Source: Alkalilimnicola ehrlichii (lineage in GTDB: Bacteria; Pseudomonadota; Gammaproteobacteria; Nitrococcales; AK92). From it: a stretch of DNA of 37,861 nt. Position numbers and translations under genes: made by a program. Below the pieces are notes generated by a model. It ran no database searches, was not told where the DNA came from, and saw only the letters and a list, made by a program, of their open reading frames with translations. The stretch lies in assembly GCF_003399765.1 (NCBI RefSeq), contig NZ_NFZV01000033.1, positions 1 to 37,861 on the forward strand, given 5' to 3'. Below are positions 1 through 8,747 of this stretch, in pieces (position 1 is the stretch's first letter; each line of letters begins with the position of its first letter).

Positions 1-245
<245 letters not shown>

Positions 246-287
246 AAATGCGTCTCGAACCCTTCACACCCCAAGGTGCGCGCATAA

Positions 288-361
<74 letters not shown>

Positions 362-411
362 GCAGTTCTCTTACCCGCCTCGTCGCCATACAACAAGGCG
401 AGCTTCAAATC

Positions 412-495
412 TGGTGGAGGGGGAGGATTCGAACCTCCGAAGGCTGAGCCAGCAGATTTACAGTCTGCCCCCTTTGACCGCTCGGGAACCCCTCC
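412..495 (-). tRNA. tyrU: tRNA-Tyr (anticodon GUA)
   Basis: An 84-nt class II tRNA on the minus strand with a long variable arm. The acceptor stem is GGAGGGG paired with a C-rich 3' strand, the anticodon loop contains GUA between CAGA and TCTG arms, and CCA is encoded. It is now the first gene of the tRNA-tuf operon in this window; in E. coli a tRNA-Thr(UGU) precedes it. Confidence 0.97.
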
Positions 496-877
496 AGAAC
501 GTGAAGCCGCGTAGTCTCCGCTATTTCGGGACCTTGTGTCAAGCCACAAGTGCGCGTTTCGCGCATTACGTCGGCAGCGGTGCGGAAGTATACCCAGTTG
601 ATTAGCAATTTGCGAGTCCCAATTTTGCCTCAAGTGTCAGCAGTTGCTATTCGCGCGCAACTGAACGCCGCTGAGCCAGCGGAGAGCTTGGCTGTCAAGG
701 TCAGCAGACACCTGACGTAAACCTGCAAACCGAGAGGATCTCGGACACCAACATGCGCTAAGGCGATTAACGATCGCTAGCACCGGTCGCGAGAATGCGA
801 CACCAGGTTGTTTAAGCGCAGCAACAGTGGGATAGTGCTCCGCTGCTCATGTCTATAAATAAGCTAGGGAGTCGGCT
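496..877. other. Divergent intergenic region between tRNA-Tyr and galE
   Basis: This 382-base gap separates the minus-strand tRNA operon from plus-strand galE, so it should hold promoters for both. Visible elements are the tRNA promoter candidate (513-542), inverted repeats TGCGCG/CGCGCA (551-565) and CCGCTG/CAGCGG (668-682), and the galE ribosome binding site AGGGAG (866-871). A TATAAA hexamer lies about 16 bases before the galE start, too close for an ordinary leader unless the transcript is almost leaderless. I see no coding sequence and no copy of a tRNA end. Confidence 0.5.
513..542 (-). promoter_or_regulatory. Candidate promoter of the tRNA-Tyr/Gly/Thr-tuf operon
   Basis: On the minus strand a consensus -35 TTGACA lies at 542-537. 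A weak -10 candidate, GAGACT (518-513), follows after 18 bases, with a short leader to the mature tRNA-Tyr end at 495. A perfect inverted repeat, TGCGCG-TTT-CGCGCA (551-565), lies just upstream, and a TATACT hexamer at 592-587 could be the -10 of a second, more distal promoter. The -35 is convincing and the -10 assignment is not. Confidence 0.4.
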
Positions 878-1897
878 GTGGGACAAAATACCATCCTCGT
901 CACCGGCGGTGCCGGTTATATAGGGAGTCACGTTGTCAAGCAACTGACAACGCGGCGCGAGAACGTCGTCGTACTCGACAACCTAACCACCGGATTTGCG
1001 GACGCAGTGGTCGGCGGAGAACTTGTAGTCGGAGACACCGGCGATCGCAAGCTGGTTGCCGAACTGATTGAGAAGTATCAGATCGACACCGTCATGCACT
1101 TTGCGGCACATACGATCGTACCGGAGTCGGTCGCCGACCCGCTAAAGTACTATCGAAATAATACGACTAACTCGCGAACGCTTCTCGAATGCTGCCAAGC
1201 GGCAGGCGTTGAACATTTTGTATTCTCCTCTACCGCAGCTGTCTACGGTATCCCACCGGAGGGCATCGCCGACGAGAACTCCCCCACCCAGCCGATCAAT
1301 CCGTACGGGACATCGAAACTGATGACCGAGTGGATGCTAAGGGATCTTTGCCAGGCAAGCCCGATGCGGCACGCTGTCCTCCGCTATTTCAACGTCGCGG
1401 GTTCCGACCCAGAGGGCGTCATCGGCCAGTCCACCGAACGCGCAACCTTGTTAGTTAAAGTGGCCTGCGAAGCGGCAGTCGGCCATCGAACCCACGTCTC
1501 TATTTTTGGCACGGATTACGATACGGCGGACGGCACCGGGATACGCGATTATATTCATGTAGACGATCTTGCCGCTGCCCACATCGACGCTCTGGATTAC
1601 TTACGCCGGGGCGGAGAGTCAACCACATTAAACTGCGGATACGGCCACGGTTATAGCGTGCGCGAAGTCTTGGATATGGTGGAGCGGGTCAACGGCGCTC
1701 CTCTGGTCATCAAGGAAGAACCGCGGCGGGCGGGGGACCCACCCGTATTAATCGCGAATGCAAAACGCATCAGGGAAACTCTTGGTTGGCAACCCCGCCA
1801 TGACGATCTTGAAGCCATCGTACGTACTTCCCTTGCCTGGGAAAGGCATCTAGCGGAAATCCGCAATGCACCCGCCGAAGCACAGGCCGGCGGTTAA
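878..1897 (+). CDS. galE: UDP-glucose 4-epimerase
   Basis: Cytoplasmic extended-SDR enzyme interconverting UDP-glucose and UDP-galactose (or the N-acetyl forms) to feed polysaccharide synthesis. The 339-residue protein is full length. It has the NAD-binding GGAGYIGS (residues 10-17), the SSTAAVYG segment with catalytic Thr119, the catalytic pair Tyr143/Lys147 (YGTSK), RYFNVAGSDP (169-178) and a C-terminal IRDYIHVDDLA motif, all typical of GalE. The start is GTG at 878 with AGGGAG six bases upstream. It is the only plus-strand gene at this end and converges on wecB. The epimerase call is strong; preference for Glc versus GlcNAc substrates cannot be read from the sequence. Confidence 0.93.
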   Translation: MGQNTILVTGGAGYIGSHVVKQLTTRRENVVVLDNLTTGFADAVVGGELVVGDTGDRKLVAELIEKYQIDTVMHFAAHTIVPESVADPLKYYRNNTTNSRTLLECCQAAGVEHFVFSSTAAVYGIPPEGIADENSPTQPINPYGTSKLMTEWMLRDLCQASPMRHAVLRYFNVAGSDPEGVIGQSTERATLLVKVACEAAVGHRTHVSIFGTDYDTADGTGIRDYIHVDDLAAAHIDALDYLRRGGESTTLNCGYGHGYSVREVLDMVERVNGAPLVIKEEPRRAGDPPVLIANAKRIRETLGWQPRHDDLEAIVRTSLAWERHLAEIRNAPAEAQAGG

Positions 1898-1918
1898 CGT
1901 GTCACGATACAGAAGACA

Positions 1919-1957
1919 GGCCGGGTGCTGCTCATCCAGAAAGTGGCAGCACCGGCC
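1919..1957. terminator. Hairpin between convergent galE and wecB
   Basis: GGCCGG(G)TGCTGC at 1919-1931 pairs with GCAGCACCGGCC at 1946-1957, a 12-bp stem with one bulged base and a 14-base loop. It lies in the 77-base gap between the galE stop (1897) and the wecB stop (1975). There is no clear T-run on either strand, so it may be a bidirectional termination or 3'-end-protecting structure rather than a classical intrinsic terminator. Confidence 0.5.
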
Positions 1958-1974
1958 TTCCGCCATGTGGCGCA

Positions 1975-3141
1975 TCATCTTCCTACGGCGTGCAATTTAA
2001 GCTCGGCAGTATGCTGCCCTGCATACCAATCGACCAGTGCATCGACGATACGCCGCGCAGAACGCCCATCCCATAACGACGGGATGCCGGTTTTACTTTC
2101 GGAGCCCTCTAGAAGGTCTTTATATGCACCGAGTATGGCTTGTTTGTCGTTGCCGATAAGGCGGTTGGTTCCTTGATTCACGGTTACCGGACGTTCGGTA
2201 TTAGGCCGTAGCGTCAAGCAGGGCACGCCGAGGATGGTCGTCTCTTCCTGGATACCGCCGCTATCGGTTAACACAAGGCGTGCGTTCGCTGTTAGGTTAA
2301 CAAAATCCAAATATCCCATAGGCTCCAAGAGCCGAATACCGGCCGCCTCCAAAGCGTCCAGCACCTTCAGCTCGGCAAAACGCGCTCGCGATCGAGGATG
2401 CAGGGGAAATACGACGTGCATATCGCGCGCAATTTCCATTAAGGCTTCGACGATCCCGCGCAAGACTTGCGGGTCGTCCACGTTGCCCGGCCGGTGGAGC
2501 GTAACCAGCGCATACGCTTGCCGACTGGCCTCGTGCACCAGGCCCAGTTCCTCCAGCGTAGGGCGCTGTAGCGCTTTATCGCGATGCTTGAGCAGGCTAT
2601 CGATCATGACATTGCCAACGCGGAAAATACGCGACGGATCGACACCTTCCCTGTGCAGGCAAGCATCGGCGATCGCATCCGTAGTAAACAGGAGGTCGGC
2701 AACGGCGTCGGTGGCCAAGCGATTAATCTCTTCCGGCATACTGCGATCGCCGCTTCGAAGTCCCGCCTCAACATGCGCCACCGGAATATTCAGCTTTTTC
2801 GCGTCCAACGCACACGCGAGCGTGGAGTTAACGTCCCCCACCACCAGCACGAGATCAGGCTGCTCCCGCAGCAGTACCGGCTCGAAGGCTTCCATAATTC
2901 GCCCGGTCTGCTGCCCGTGGGGGCCGGAGCCCACGTTCAAGTTGATATCCGGCTTGGGCATGCCGAGTTCTTCGAAAAACAGCTCCGACATGGCCCGATC
3001 ATAGTGCTGGCCGGTGTGCACTAAGAGTTGCTCCACTGGCACGCAACGCCCCGGCTGACGGTCGTACTCGTCGAAGGCTTCGATAATCGGCGCAACTTTC
3101 ATAAAGTTTGGCCGCGCGCCTACTACGTGGATAAGCTTCAT
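1975..3141 (-). CDS. wecB: UDP-N-acetylglucosamine 2-epimerase (non-hydrolysing)
   Basis: Converts UDP-GlcNAc to UDP-ManNAc in the cytoplasm, a precursor step for surface polysaccharides. At 388 residues it is the normal family length. Seen motifs are GARPNFMK (8-15), HTGQHYD (42-48), VVGDVNST (around Asp103), HVEAGLRS with Glu125, PEEINR, LHRPGN and the UDP-binding SGGIQEE near the C-terminus. The ATG at 3141 overlaps the TGA of the upstream aminotransferase (ATGA), with AAGGAGG as ribosome binding site, so the two are translationally coupled. No WecC-type dehydrogenase follows, so the ManNAc is presumably used as such or converted by products encoded elsewhere. Confidence 0.94.
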   Translation of the reverse strand: MKLIHVVGARPNFMKVAPIIEAFDEYDRQPGRCVPVEQLLVHTGQHYDRAMSELFFEELGMPKPDINLNVGSGPHGQQTGRIMEAFEPVLLREQPDLVLVVGDVNSTLACALDAKKLNIPVAHVEAGLRSGDRSMPEEINRLATDAVADLLFTTDAIADACLHREGVDPSRIFRVGNVMIDSLLKHRDKALQRPTLEELGLVHEASRQAYALVTLHRPGNVDDPQVLRGIVEALMEIARDMHVVFPLHPRSRARFAELKVLDALEAAGIRLLEPMGYLDFVNLTANARLVLTDSGGIQEETTILGVPCLTLRPNTERPVTVNQGTNRLIGNDKQAILGAYKDLLEGSESKTGIPSLWDGRSARRIVDALVDWYAGQHTAELKLHAVGR

Positions 3142-4337
3142 GCTTCGCCCTCCTTGACCCGAATCGGTGGCAACTTGATGGCGCTGACCCCCAACTCCAG
3201 TACTGTTCGCAAGATCGCTTCGGTTTGCTCAACGACATCGGTCCGAACATCGCTGTGCACCGGCAAGGTCAACAATCGCGCAGCAAAGCTCGCTGCCCTG
3301 GGGTAAGCGCCGGAACAACGGTGGAGATGAGGGGCGACCCCCGCGATATCAGGTAAGATTCGTCCGTACAGACATGAGCTGCCCAACCCTAAACGCTGTA
3401 TGGCAGCATGGGCCTCATCCCGTAACAGGCGCTCGTCAAACAACAACGGGTAACGCAGCAAGCGAGCCTTTTTGCCGCCACTTTCCTCTAACAGCGCCAA
3501 ACCGCCTTTCACGCCAGACGCATCGAGGCGCGTCAACATCGCGTCGAACAGGCCCTGAGCGAGGGCCGGACGACGCCGATAAAGCTGCAAGTTGGTCGCC
3601 AACAATGAGCGCCGAGGTATATCCATGCCTTTAAGCGAAAGCAGGGGCTCAAAGCGCGTTTCACCGATTCCTAAAGCGGGGAGCGATTGCGGCAACCAGT
3701 AACAGCGAGGATTTCTCAGCCCATTGTATAACAATGATTTTCCCCAAAAAGACAACCAACCGCCGTTGGCTGACACGGGCTGAGGAAGATACCCCGCCAG
3801 TGCTTCCGTAGCGCTGAGCACCGCCCCTCCGCCGAGTAGGCTTACCGGCTTACCTCGTCCGAAACTCAAAATAACGTAATCGCCCTGCGGCGCGACGCCC
3901 TGCCCGAACGGAAAGCACTGCGCGCAGTCTTCGATTAACAGGGCGTTCTCCGCATGCGCGAGCGCGCGCAACTCCGCGCTCCGCTCTGGCAGACCCAACA
4001 GGGGAACAGCGACAACAGCGACCGTCCGTTCGGTTATCTTCTCTGCCACCCCATCCAAATCTAACCAGGGGCGGTCAGTAACGAAGTCCACCAGGACAGG
4101 CTTTACTCCGGCAAACAAGGCTGCACTGATTAGGTCGGGGCAACCATAGGCGGGCACGAGGACTTCCGGCTCTCGGCATGATTTACGCCGAGCCGCCGCC
4201 TCTAACGCCGCAGCTAACGAGGCGGTTCCGGATTGAAAATAATCTACCCGCCAGGGTGCGCAGACTGTTGCCAGGCTCGGCGCCTTGCGGCGGCGCAACG
4301 TCACGGGCTCGCCAGCCGGGGGAAGTGCGTACCACAT
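3138..4337 (-). CDS. DegT/DnrJ/EryC1/StrS-family PLP aminotransferase
   Basis: A 399-residue fold-type I PLP enzyme of the family that usually transaminates keto-sugar nucleotides. The sequence shows the substrate/phosphate-binding SGTASL near residue 36, PAYGCPDLISAALFAG (62-77), the PLP-contacting EDCAQ with Asp137, and the Schiff-base lysine Lys163 in SFGRGKPVSLLGGG. It sits between a GT2 glycosyltransferase (TAATG overlap at its start) and wecB (ATGA overlap at its end), a three-gene coupled operon. No sugar-nucleotide dehydratase is present in the window to supply a keto-sugar, so the actual substrate is unknown; an amino-acid-type substrate is also possible. Confidence 0.85.
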   Translation of the reverse strand: MWYALPPAGEPVTLRRRKAPSLATVCAPWRVDYFQSGTASLAAALEAAARRKSCREPEVLVPAYGCPDLISAALFAGVKPVLVDFVTDRPWLDLDGVAEKITERTVAVVAVPLLGLPERSAELRALAHAENALLIEDCAQCFPFGQGVAPQGDYVILSFGRGKPVSLLGGGAVLSATEALAGYLPQPVSANGGWLSFWGKSLLYNGLRNPRCYWLPQSLPALGIGETRFEPLLSLKGMDIPRRSLLATNLQLYRRRPALAQGLFDAMLTRLDASGVKGGLALLEESGGKKARLLRYPLLFDERLLRDEAHAAIQRLGLGSSCLYGRILPDIAGVAPHLHRCSGAYPRAASFAARLLTLPVHSDVRTDVVEQTEAILRTVLELGVSAIKLPPIRVKEGEA

Positions 4338-5467
4338 TAGCGTTTTGACGGCTGCCAGGTCGTCACTCGCTTGCCCAACAAAAAAGCAAGCGTTGCATGA
4401 GCGATGGCAACATTAACCTGAACGAAAAAATAAGGGATTTTAACGAACGTACGGGCCCGCAGCGGGTTGCACAGCATTCCGGTAATAACCAGCGCGTAGA
4501 ACACCAACTGCCCGGCCAGCGCTGTGGCATAGAACCAAGATTGGGTTGCCAAGGCAAAGGAAGCCAGCAACAGCGCTAGCAGGAACCAAGGCACCAACCA
4601 GCGCATAACTTTATGACTCCATACCTGAAAGCTAAAGAAGCCGTACTGAAATGGGTTGAGCACGGCCGGCTGCCGCACGAGCGAGGTGATCCCCCGAATA
4701 ACAGTGCGCAGCTTACGTTGATATTCGCGTTTCTCTTCCTGGATGGCCGGATAGAAGCCGTTAAGATCGGGGTCGCTCACCGCTACATAACCTAAGCGTG
4801 CGCAATTCAAAGCGGTATTGAAGTCGCTAGGCGAATGGATATCCCACTCTTGGCAAACACGCCGGCGCGCAGCGAAAAACGAGCCGCTTAGACCAACCAG
4901 GCTATGGACGTCGGACTCTAAGCGGCGCAACCACATCTCATACCGCACATACGCCCCTTCGCCGACGACGCGACCGTCGGGAGCGACAAAGCGATCCTCG
5001 CTCGAAATAGCCCCAACCGACGGATCGGAAAAGCCTTCTACAATGCGGAGCAGGCTGTCGTGCGGGATACGCGTGGCGGCATCGGAAAAGACGAGTATTT
5101 CCCCCTCAGCCTCTTGTATGGCCAGGCGCTGCGCGTGCTCTTTGCCTAAGCGCCGATCGGCACGAACCAAGCGCACACCACGTTCGGCGTACTCCTTGAC
5201 GATAGCGTCTGTGCCGTCGTCGGATGCGTCCGAAGCAATCAAAATTTCCAACCGGTCGCTGGGGTAACGCAGCCCGAGGCAGTTATCCAGCTTGGCACGA
5301 ACCCGCTCAGCTTCGTTATAAACGGTGACCACGAGCGTAAGCTTCGGCATACCGGTACTGGGATGCGGCTGTGTCGGCTGCCGACCTGGCGTTAATACCA
5401 ACACGAGCGGATACAGGAAATAGCTGTAGATGGCACCGATAAACGCGATCCAAAAGACCGTTTCCAT
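4337..5467 (-). CDS. Membrane glycosyltransferase, GT2 family
   Basis: A 376-residue processive-type GT-A enzyme. Residues about 4-25 form an N-terminal membrane segment. The GT-A domain follows with VVTVYNEAERV, SDASDDGTD (nucleotide-binding), the metal-binding FSDAATR (a DxD-like motif), and ED/QRKLR elements resembling the ED and Q..RW motifs of this family. Two or three hydrophobic segments occupy residues about 290-365. It would add a sugar from a nucleotide donor to a lipid-linked chain at the inner membrane. It is the first gene of the operon with the DegT aminotransferase and wecB. Sugar specificity cannot be inferred. Confidence 0.88.
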   Translation of the reverse strand: METVFWIAFIGAIYSYFLYPLVLVLTPGRQPTQPHPSTGMPKLTLVVTVYNEAERVRAKLDNCLGLRYPSDRLEILIASDASDDGTDAIVKEYAERGVRLVRADRRLGKEHAQRLAIQEAEGEILVFSDAATRIPHDSLLRIVEGFSDPSVGAISSEDRFVAPDGRVVGEGAYVRYEMWLRRLESDVHSLVGLSGSFFAARRRVCQEWDIHSPSDFNTALNCARLGYVAVSDPDLNGFYPAIQEEKREYQRKLRTVIRGITSLVRQPAVLNPFQYGFFSFQVWSHKVMRWLVPWFLLALLLASFALATQSWFYATALAGQLVFYALVITGMLCNPLRARTFVKIPYFFVQVNVAIAHATLAFLLGKRVTTWQPSKR

Positions 5468-5569
5468 GCGTAACTCACTCCGTGATACCGGCCGTAGTCC
5501 TTTGCGACCTTCCCCAATCTGGCAATCAAGATAGGGCGCCCCTACATCAGCTCCTACTAAACCGAGTCG

Positions 5570-5665
5570 CTAAAGCGCCCAATATGTTGCTGCCAACAGC
5601 AGAAAGATTGCGGCGCTGCCAAGAAATACAAGCTGATTCGCCAGCCACTGCCAGTGCGGACGCAC
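5570..5665 (-). other. Possible 31-residue membrane peptide or gene remnant
   Basis: In the gap between two divergent glycosyltransferase genes a minus-strand reading frame from GTG 5665 to TAG 5570 encodes a peptide with a WQWLANQL amphipathic start and a strongly hydrophobic GSAAIFLLLAAT helix. The composition is protein-like (a single transmembrane span). It lacks a Shine-Dalgarno sequence at the GTG, and no conserved upstream extension could be read. It may be a small membrane protein, the 3' remnant of a lost gene, or chance. Confidence 0.2.
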
Positions 5666-5696
5666 GGCAACCGAGCTGTTCGAACAAGGAGAGACG

Positions 5697-6841
5697 ATGA
5701 GCAAGCGAGTCTTACACCTTCGAGGCTCCAGCGCCTTCCTCGGCGCCGAACACGTGGTACTAGAGTTGGCTCGGCAATCTCATCGATACGGCTTTGAAGC
5801 CGTGATCGGTATTCCCCTGGAATCCGACCAACCCGAGCCGGAACTTGTGCGTTTTGCCGAGCAGGAAGACATCCGCGTTCAGCGCTTGCCCTGCAAAGGC
5901 CGGTTTGATGCAGGATTGGCGAGACGACTACAGCGCTGCGTCCGCCAAAACGCGATCGATCTCATCCATAGCCACGGCTACAAAGAAGATTTTTATGCCT
6001 TGCTGGCCCGCAGCGGCGTTCCCTTAGTAGCTACCAATCACTTATGGAAACGTAGTACCTGGGCTCTGCGTAGTTACGCGAAAATCGACGGCTACGTCCT
6101 ACGGCATTTCGACCACACCGTCGCCGTCTCGCAGCCCATCTATCAAGAAATGTTGGCGGCAGGGATAGCGCCGGAAAAACTAAGCAAGATTCCCAACGGA
6201 ATTGATCCTAATCGCTTCAGCCGCGCGAGGAAACCAAACGCGATAGAAAAGCACGGCTGGGATTAGACGGTACCGCCATCACGCTCGGCATGATCAGCAG
6301 TCTCACCAAGGAAAAAGGGCACCGATTTGCCCTGGAGGCTTTGCGTGCGCTTGTATCGGAGCCATTACAGATCCAGCTATTGATCGTAGGCGACGGGCCT
6401 GAATCCGACGGCTTACGCAACGAGGTGCAACATGCGGGACTTGCCGAGAACGTTATTTTCACCGGTAGCCGTCAAGATATCCCCCAGCTGCTACAGGCTA
6501 TCGACATCTTTCTTTTACCGTCGCTTAAAGAAGGACTCCCGATGGCTTTGCTCGAAGCTATGGCCTCAGGCCTAGCGGTTGTCGGCAGTTCGGTCGGCGA
6601 TGTCGGCACCACGATTGAACAGGATCGCAGCGGACTTTTGGTACCTCCAGGCGACAGCGATGCCTTACGTCAAGCCATCAAACGGCTCGTACTAGGTCCC
6701 GACCTGCGAGCCCGTTTCGGACTTAACGCGCGCCGTCGGGTTGAACGACATTTTTCCGCTGAGGCCATGACCCAGGCTTATTGCGAGCTTTATTCGCGCT
6801 ATCTACCCATTGTAGAAAACGTTGCCGACGCTAGTTTATGA
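5697..6841 (+). CDS. Glycosyltransferase family 4 (frameshifted)
   Basis: A GT-B retaining glycosyltransferase, cytoplasmic face, likely adding a sugar to the EPS repeat unit. The first reading frame gives residues with GAEHVVLELARQ near the N-terminus, HSHGYKEDF and IPNGIDPNRFS, and stops at 6266. The second frame continues directly with the REETKRDRKARLGL linker, then the nucleotide-binding IVGDGPE and the EGLPMALLEAMASG motif with the E-x7-E signature, ending at 6841. One extra C in the CC at 6221-6222 restores a continuous protein of about 381 residues. The start at 5697 has AAGGAG five bases upstream, and the end overlaps the next gene (ATGA). It is probably functional, with a sequencing error or a very recent mutation. 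Confidence 0.85.
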
Positions 6842-7949
6842 GAATTGCCCAATTCATTGACACCATGAACCAAGGCGGCGCCGAGCACGTGGTGCTGGAT
6901 CTTGCGCAGGCCCTCGGAATCGAAGGGCATGAGGTAGTTGTACTGCATTTTGGCAGCCCGTATTTAAAGCAGCAGTGCCGGTTGCTGGGCCTAACGGAGC
7001 GGGTTGTTCCAGGCCACCGTTTCTATAAGAAAACAGCTACGCTGCCCCAGTTTGCATGGCTGTTCCAGCAATACCTCCGACATGAGGGCATACAAGTACT
7101 ACACTCGCACTTATTCGGCCCAATCACCGGCGCAGCGCCGGCTGCTCGCATGGCGGGCATTCCGCATATCGGAACCTTGCACGACGTTTACAGCATCACG
7201 GACAAGCCGCCGCGTATTCGCTTGCTACAACTAGCCAGCCTGCTTGGCACTCGTTTGGTCGCGGTCTCCCATGACATGGAGCAGTTTTACCGCAGCCGGG
7301 CGCGCTTCTCGCCGCAGGCCTTGCGTACCGTCTACAACGGCGTGGCTTTTCCCTCGGTTCGAGGCGATCGCCAGCAGCTACGCCAGAATCTTGGGTTACC
7401 ACCGCATGCGCCGGTTATTATTACGGTCGGCAGACTTGTTTCGCTAAAACGGCAAAGTCTGTTGTTCGAAGCATTCGGGCAACTAGACGACCGCCTTGAA
7501 GGGCACTTTCTGGTCGTCGGGGACGGCCCGGAGCGCGAGCGCTTGGAGCGCATGCGTCGAACACTGCCCCAAGGCGAACGGATACACCTGCTCGGTACGC
7601 GCAGCGACGTAGCCTCGTTACTTAAGGCTGCCGACATCTTCTGCCTCGGCTCCGACACCGAAGGACTGTCCTGCAGCGTGCTCGAAGCCATGGCCGCTGG
7701 ACTACCCGCCGTCGTAACCAATGTCGGCGGCAACCGGGAACTCGTGCACGACGATTACAACGGTTTTTAACGCCGCCGGGCGATGCCACGGCGTTAACCG
7801 CACGTTTGGATTGCCTATTACGCTCGCCGCAACTACGCCGGACGCTGGGCGATAACGGCCGCTGCCTCGTCGAACAACGCTTCTCGCTATCGGCCTGCCT
7901 CACCCAATACCTCAGTCTGTATCAAATTCCTTCGGAGGCCGCGGCATGA
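6838..7949 (+). CDS. Glycosyltransferase family 4 (C-terminal frameshift)
   Basis: A second GT-B glycosyltransferase of the EPS assembly line. It shows the N-terminal acceptor motif NQGGAEHVVLDLA, LHSHLFGP, the linker VYNGVAFP, VGRLVSLKRQ, VVGDGPERERLE and DTEGLSCSVLEAMAAGLP with the E-x7-E pair. The frame stops at 7770 right after YNGF. One extra T in the run at 7764-7768 continues it as LTPPGDATALTARL and further to the TGA at 7947-7949, giving about 370 residues, normal for the family. The restored stop overlaps the next start as ATGA, which supports the correction. It is coupled to the gene before it as well. Confidence 0.86.
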
Positions 7950-8725
7950 ACTTCGCAGGGACAAAGCAACAGGTATCCGCAAGCGCCTTAGCCGACGACT
8001 GGCTCTGTGTGGGATCAACCTGCCTGAGGCTACCTCCTGTGGCGGCAATTCCGCTCAATCGCCTTTACCGCAAACTCAGTAGTGCCGATAAGCAACGCGT
8101 CAAGCACAACGTGTGGATACGCTACCGCCTCGACCTTAGAGATCGCACCTACCTTGCGCCCCCAAGCGTTACGCTCACGCCCCTTGCGCAGGCACATATA
8201 GAGCAGCTACGCACGCACCCCAATAGCACGCGAGATCAAGTCGCATCAGGCCTCCGGTTCTGGAAACACGGACTACGGGAGGGCTTTATCTGGTTAGACG
8301 AGGATAATGAACCGCTGTGCTTTATCTGGCTGTTTCAAGCCAAACACAACGCGCTTCTACGCACGCTTCCTGATTGGTCGGGGATGTATCCGCCTCTGCC
8401 AACCGGCTGGGCTCGCTTTGAGAATGTATTCACATTCGGCCGCGGCTTACGGCGACCGGGAGGGGCGGCAACCGATTTCGCCTACGCCGTTCTTGCTCGG
8501 CTGCAACAGCAATCATTAAAAGGCCTACTCACACACGTCCATATCGATAATTTAATGGCTCGTCGTTGGGTAGAGCGGATCGGCTTTCAGCCGATTGGCA
8601 CAACGGTGCGCAGCCAACTCGACGTGCCTTACCTGAGACATCGCCCCTGGTTCTTTCACGGCAGCCACACGGCGCCACCGCCACTGGCGACCACCGTTCG
8701 CCGAGTTAACGCTTCCGTCGAATAA
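7946..8725 (+). CDS. GNAT-family N-acyltransferase-like protein
   Basis: A 259-residue protein whose C-terminal third carries the GNAT signature HIDNLMARRWVERIGFQPIG (residues about 200-219), matching the N..A..W.ekiGF motif B of acetyltransferases. The N-terminal half (residues about 1-90) is unlike the standard fold and may be a separate small domain. It lies inside a tightly spaced plus-strand glycosyltransferase operon (ATGA overlap before, 22-base gap after, GGAGG ribosome binding site), so N-acylation of an amino sugar of the EPS, or of an aminoacyl group, is a reasonable inference. The donor and acceptor are unknown. Confidence 0.65.
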   Translation: MNFAGTKQQVSASALADDWLCVGSTCLRLPPVAAIPLNRLYRKLSSADKQRVKHNVWIRYRLDLRDRTYLAPPSVTLTPLAQAHIEQLRTHPNSTRDQVASGLRFWKHGLREGFIWLDEDNEPLCFIWLFQAKHNALLRTLPDWSGMYPPLPTGWARFENVFTFGRGLRRPGGAATDFAYAVLARLQQQSLKGLLTHVHIDNLMARRWVERIGFQPIGTTVRSQLDVPYLRHRPWFFHGSHTAPPPLATTVRRVNASVE

Positions 8726-8747
8726 CCCCGTAGGGCTTGGAGGTTGC

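Noticed and set aside
496-877. Possible attachment-site copy of the tRNA-Thr(UGU) 3' end at the other edge of the EPS island
   Set aside because: I scanned this region and the other gaps for the 3' end of the 33814-33889 tRNA and found no direct repeat. No integrase or transposase is encoded either, so tRNA-targeted integration is not supported.
2234-3004. 256-residue plus-strand reading frame
   Set aside because: It is antisense to wecB, rich in Ser and Arg as expected of a shadow frame, while wecB on the other strand has all family motifs.
5482-5700. 72-residue plus-strand reading frame ahead of the first glycosyltransferase
   Set aside because: Composition is not protein-like, it overlaps the ribosome binding site and start of the real gene, and no family is recognisable.
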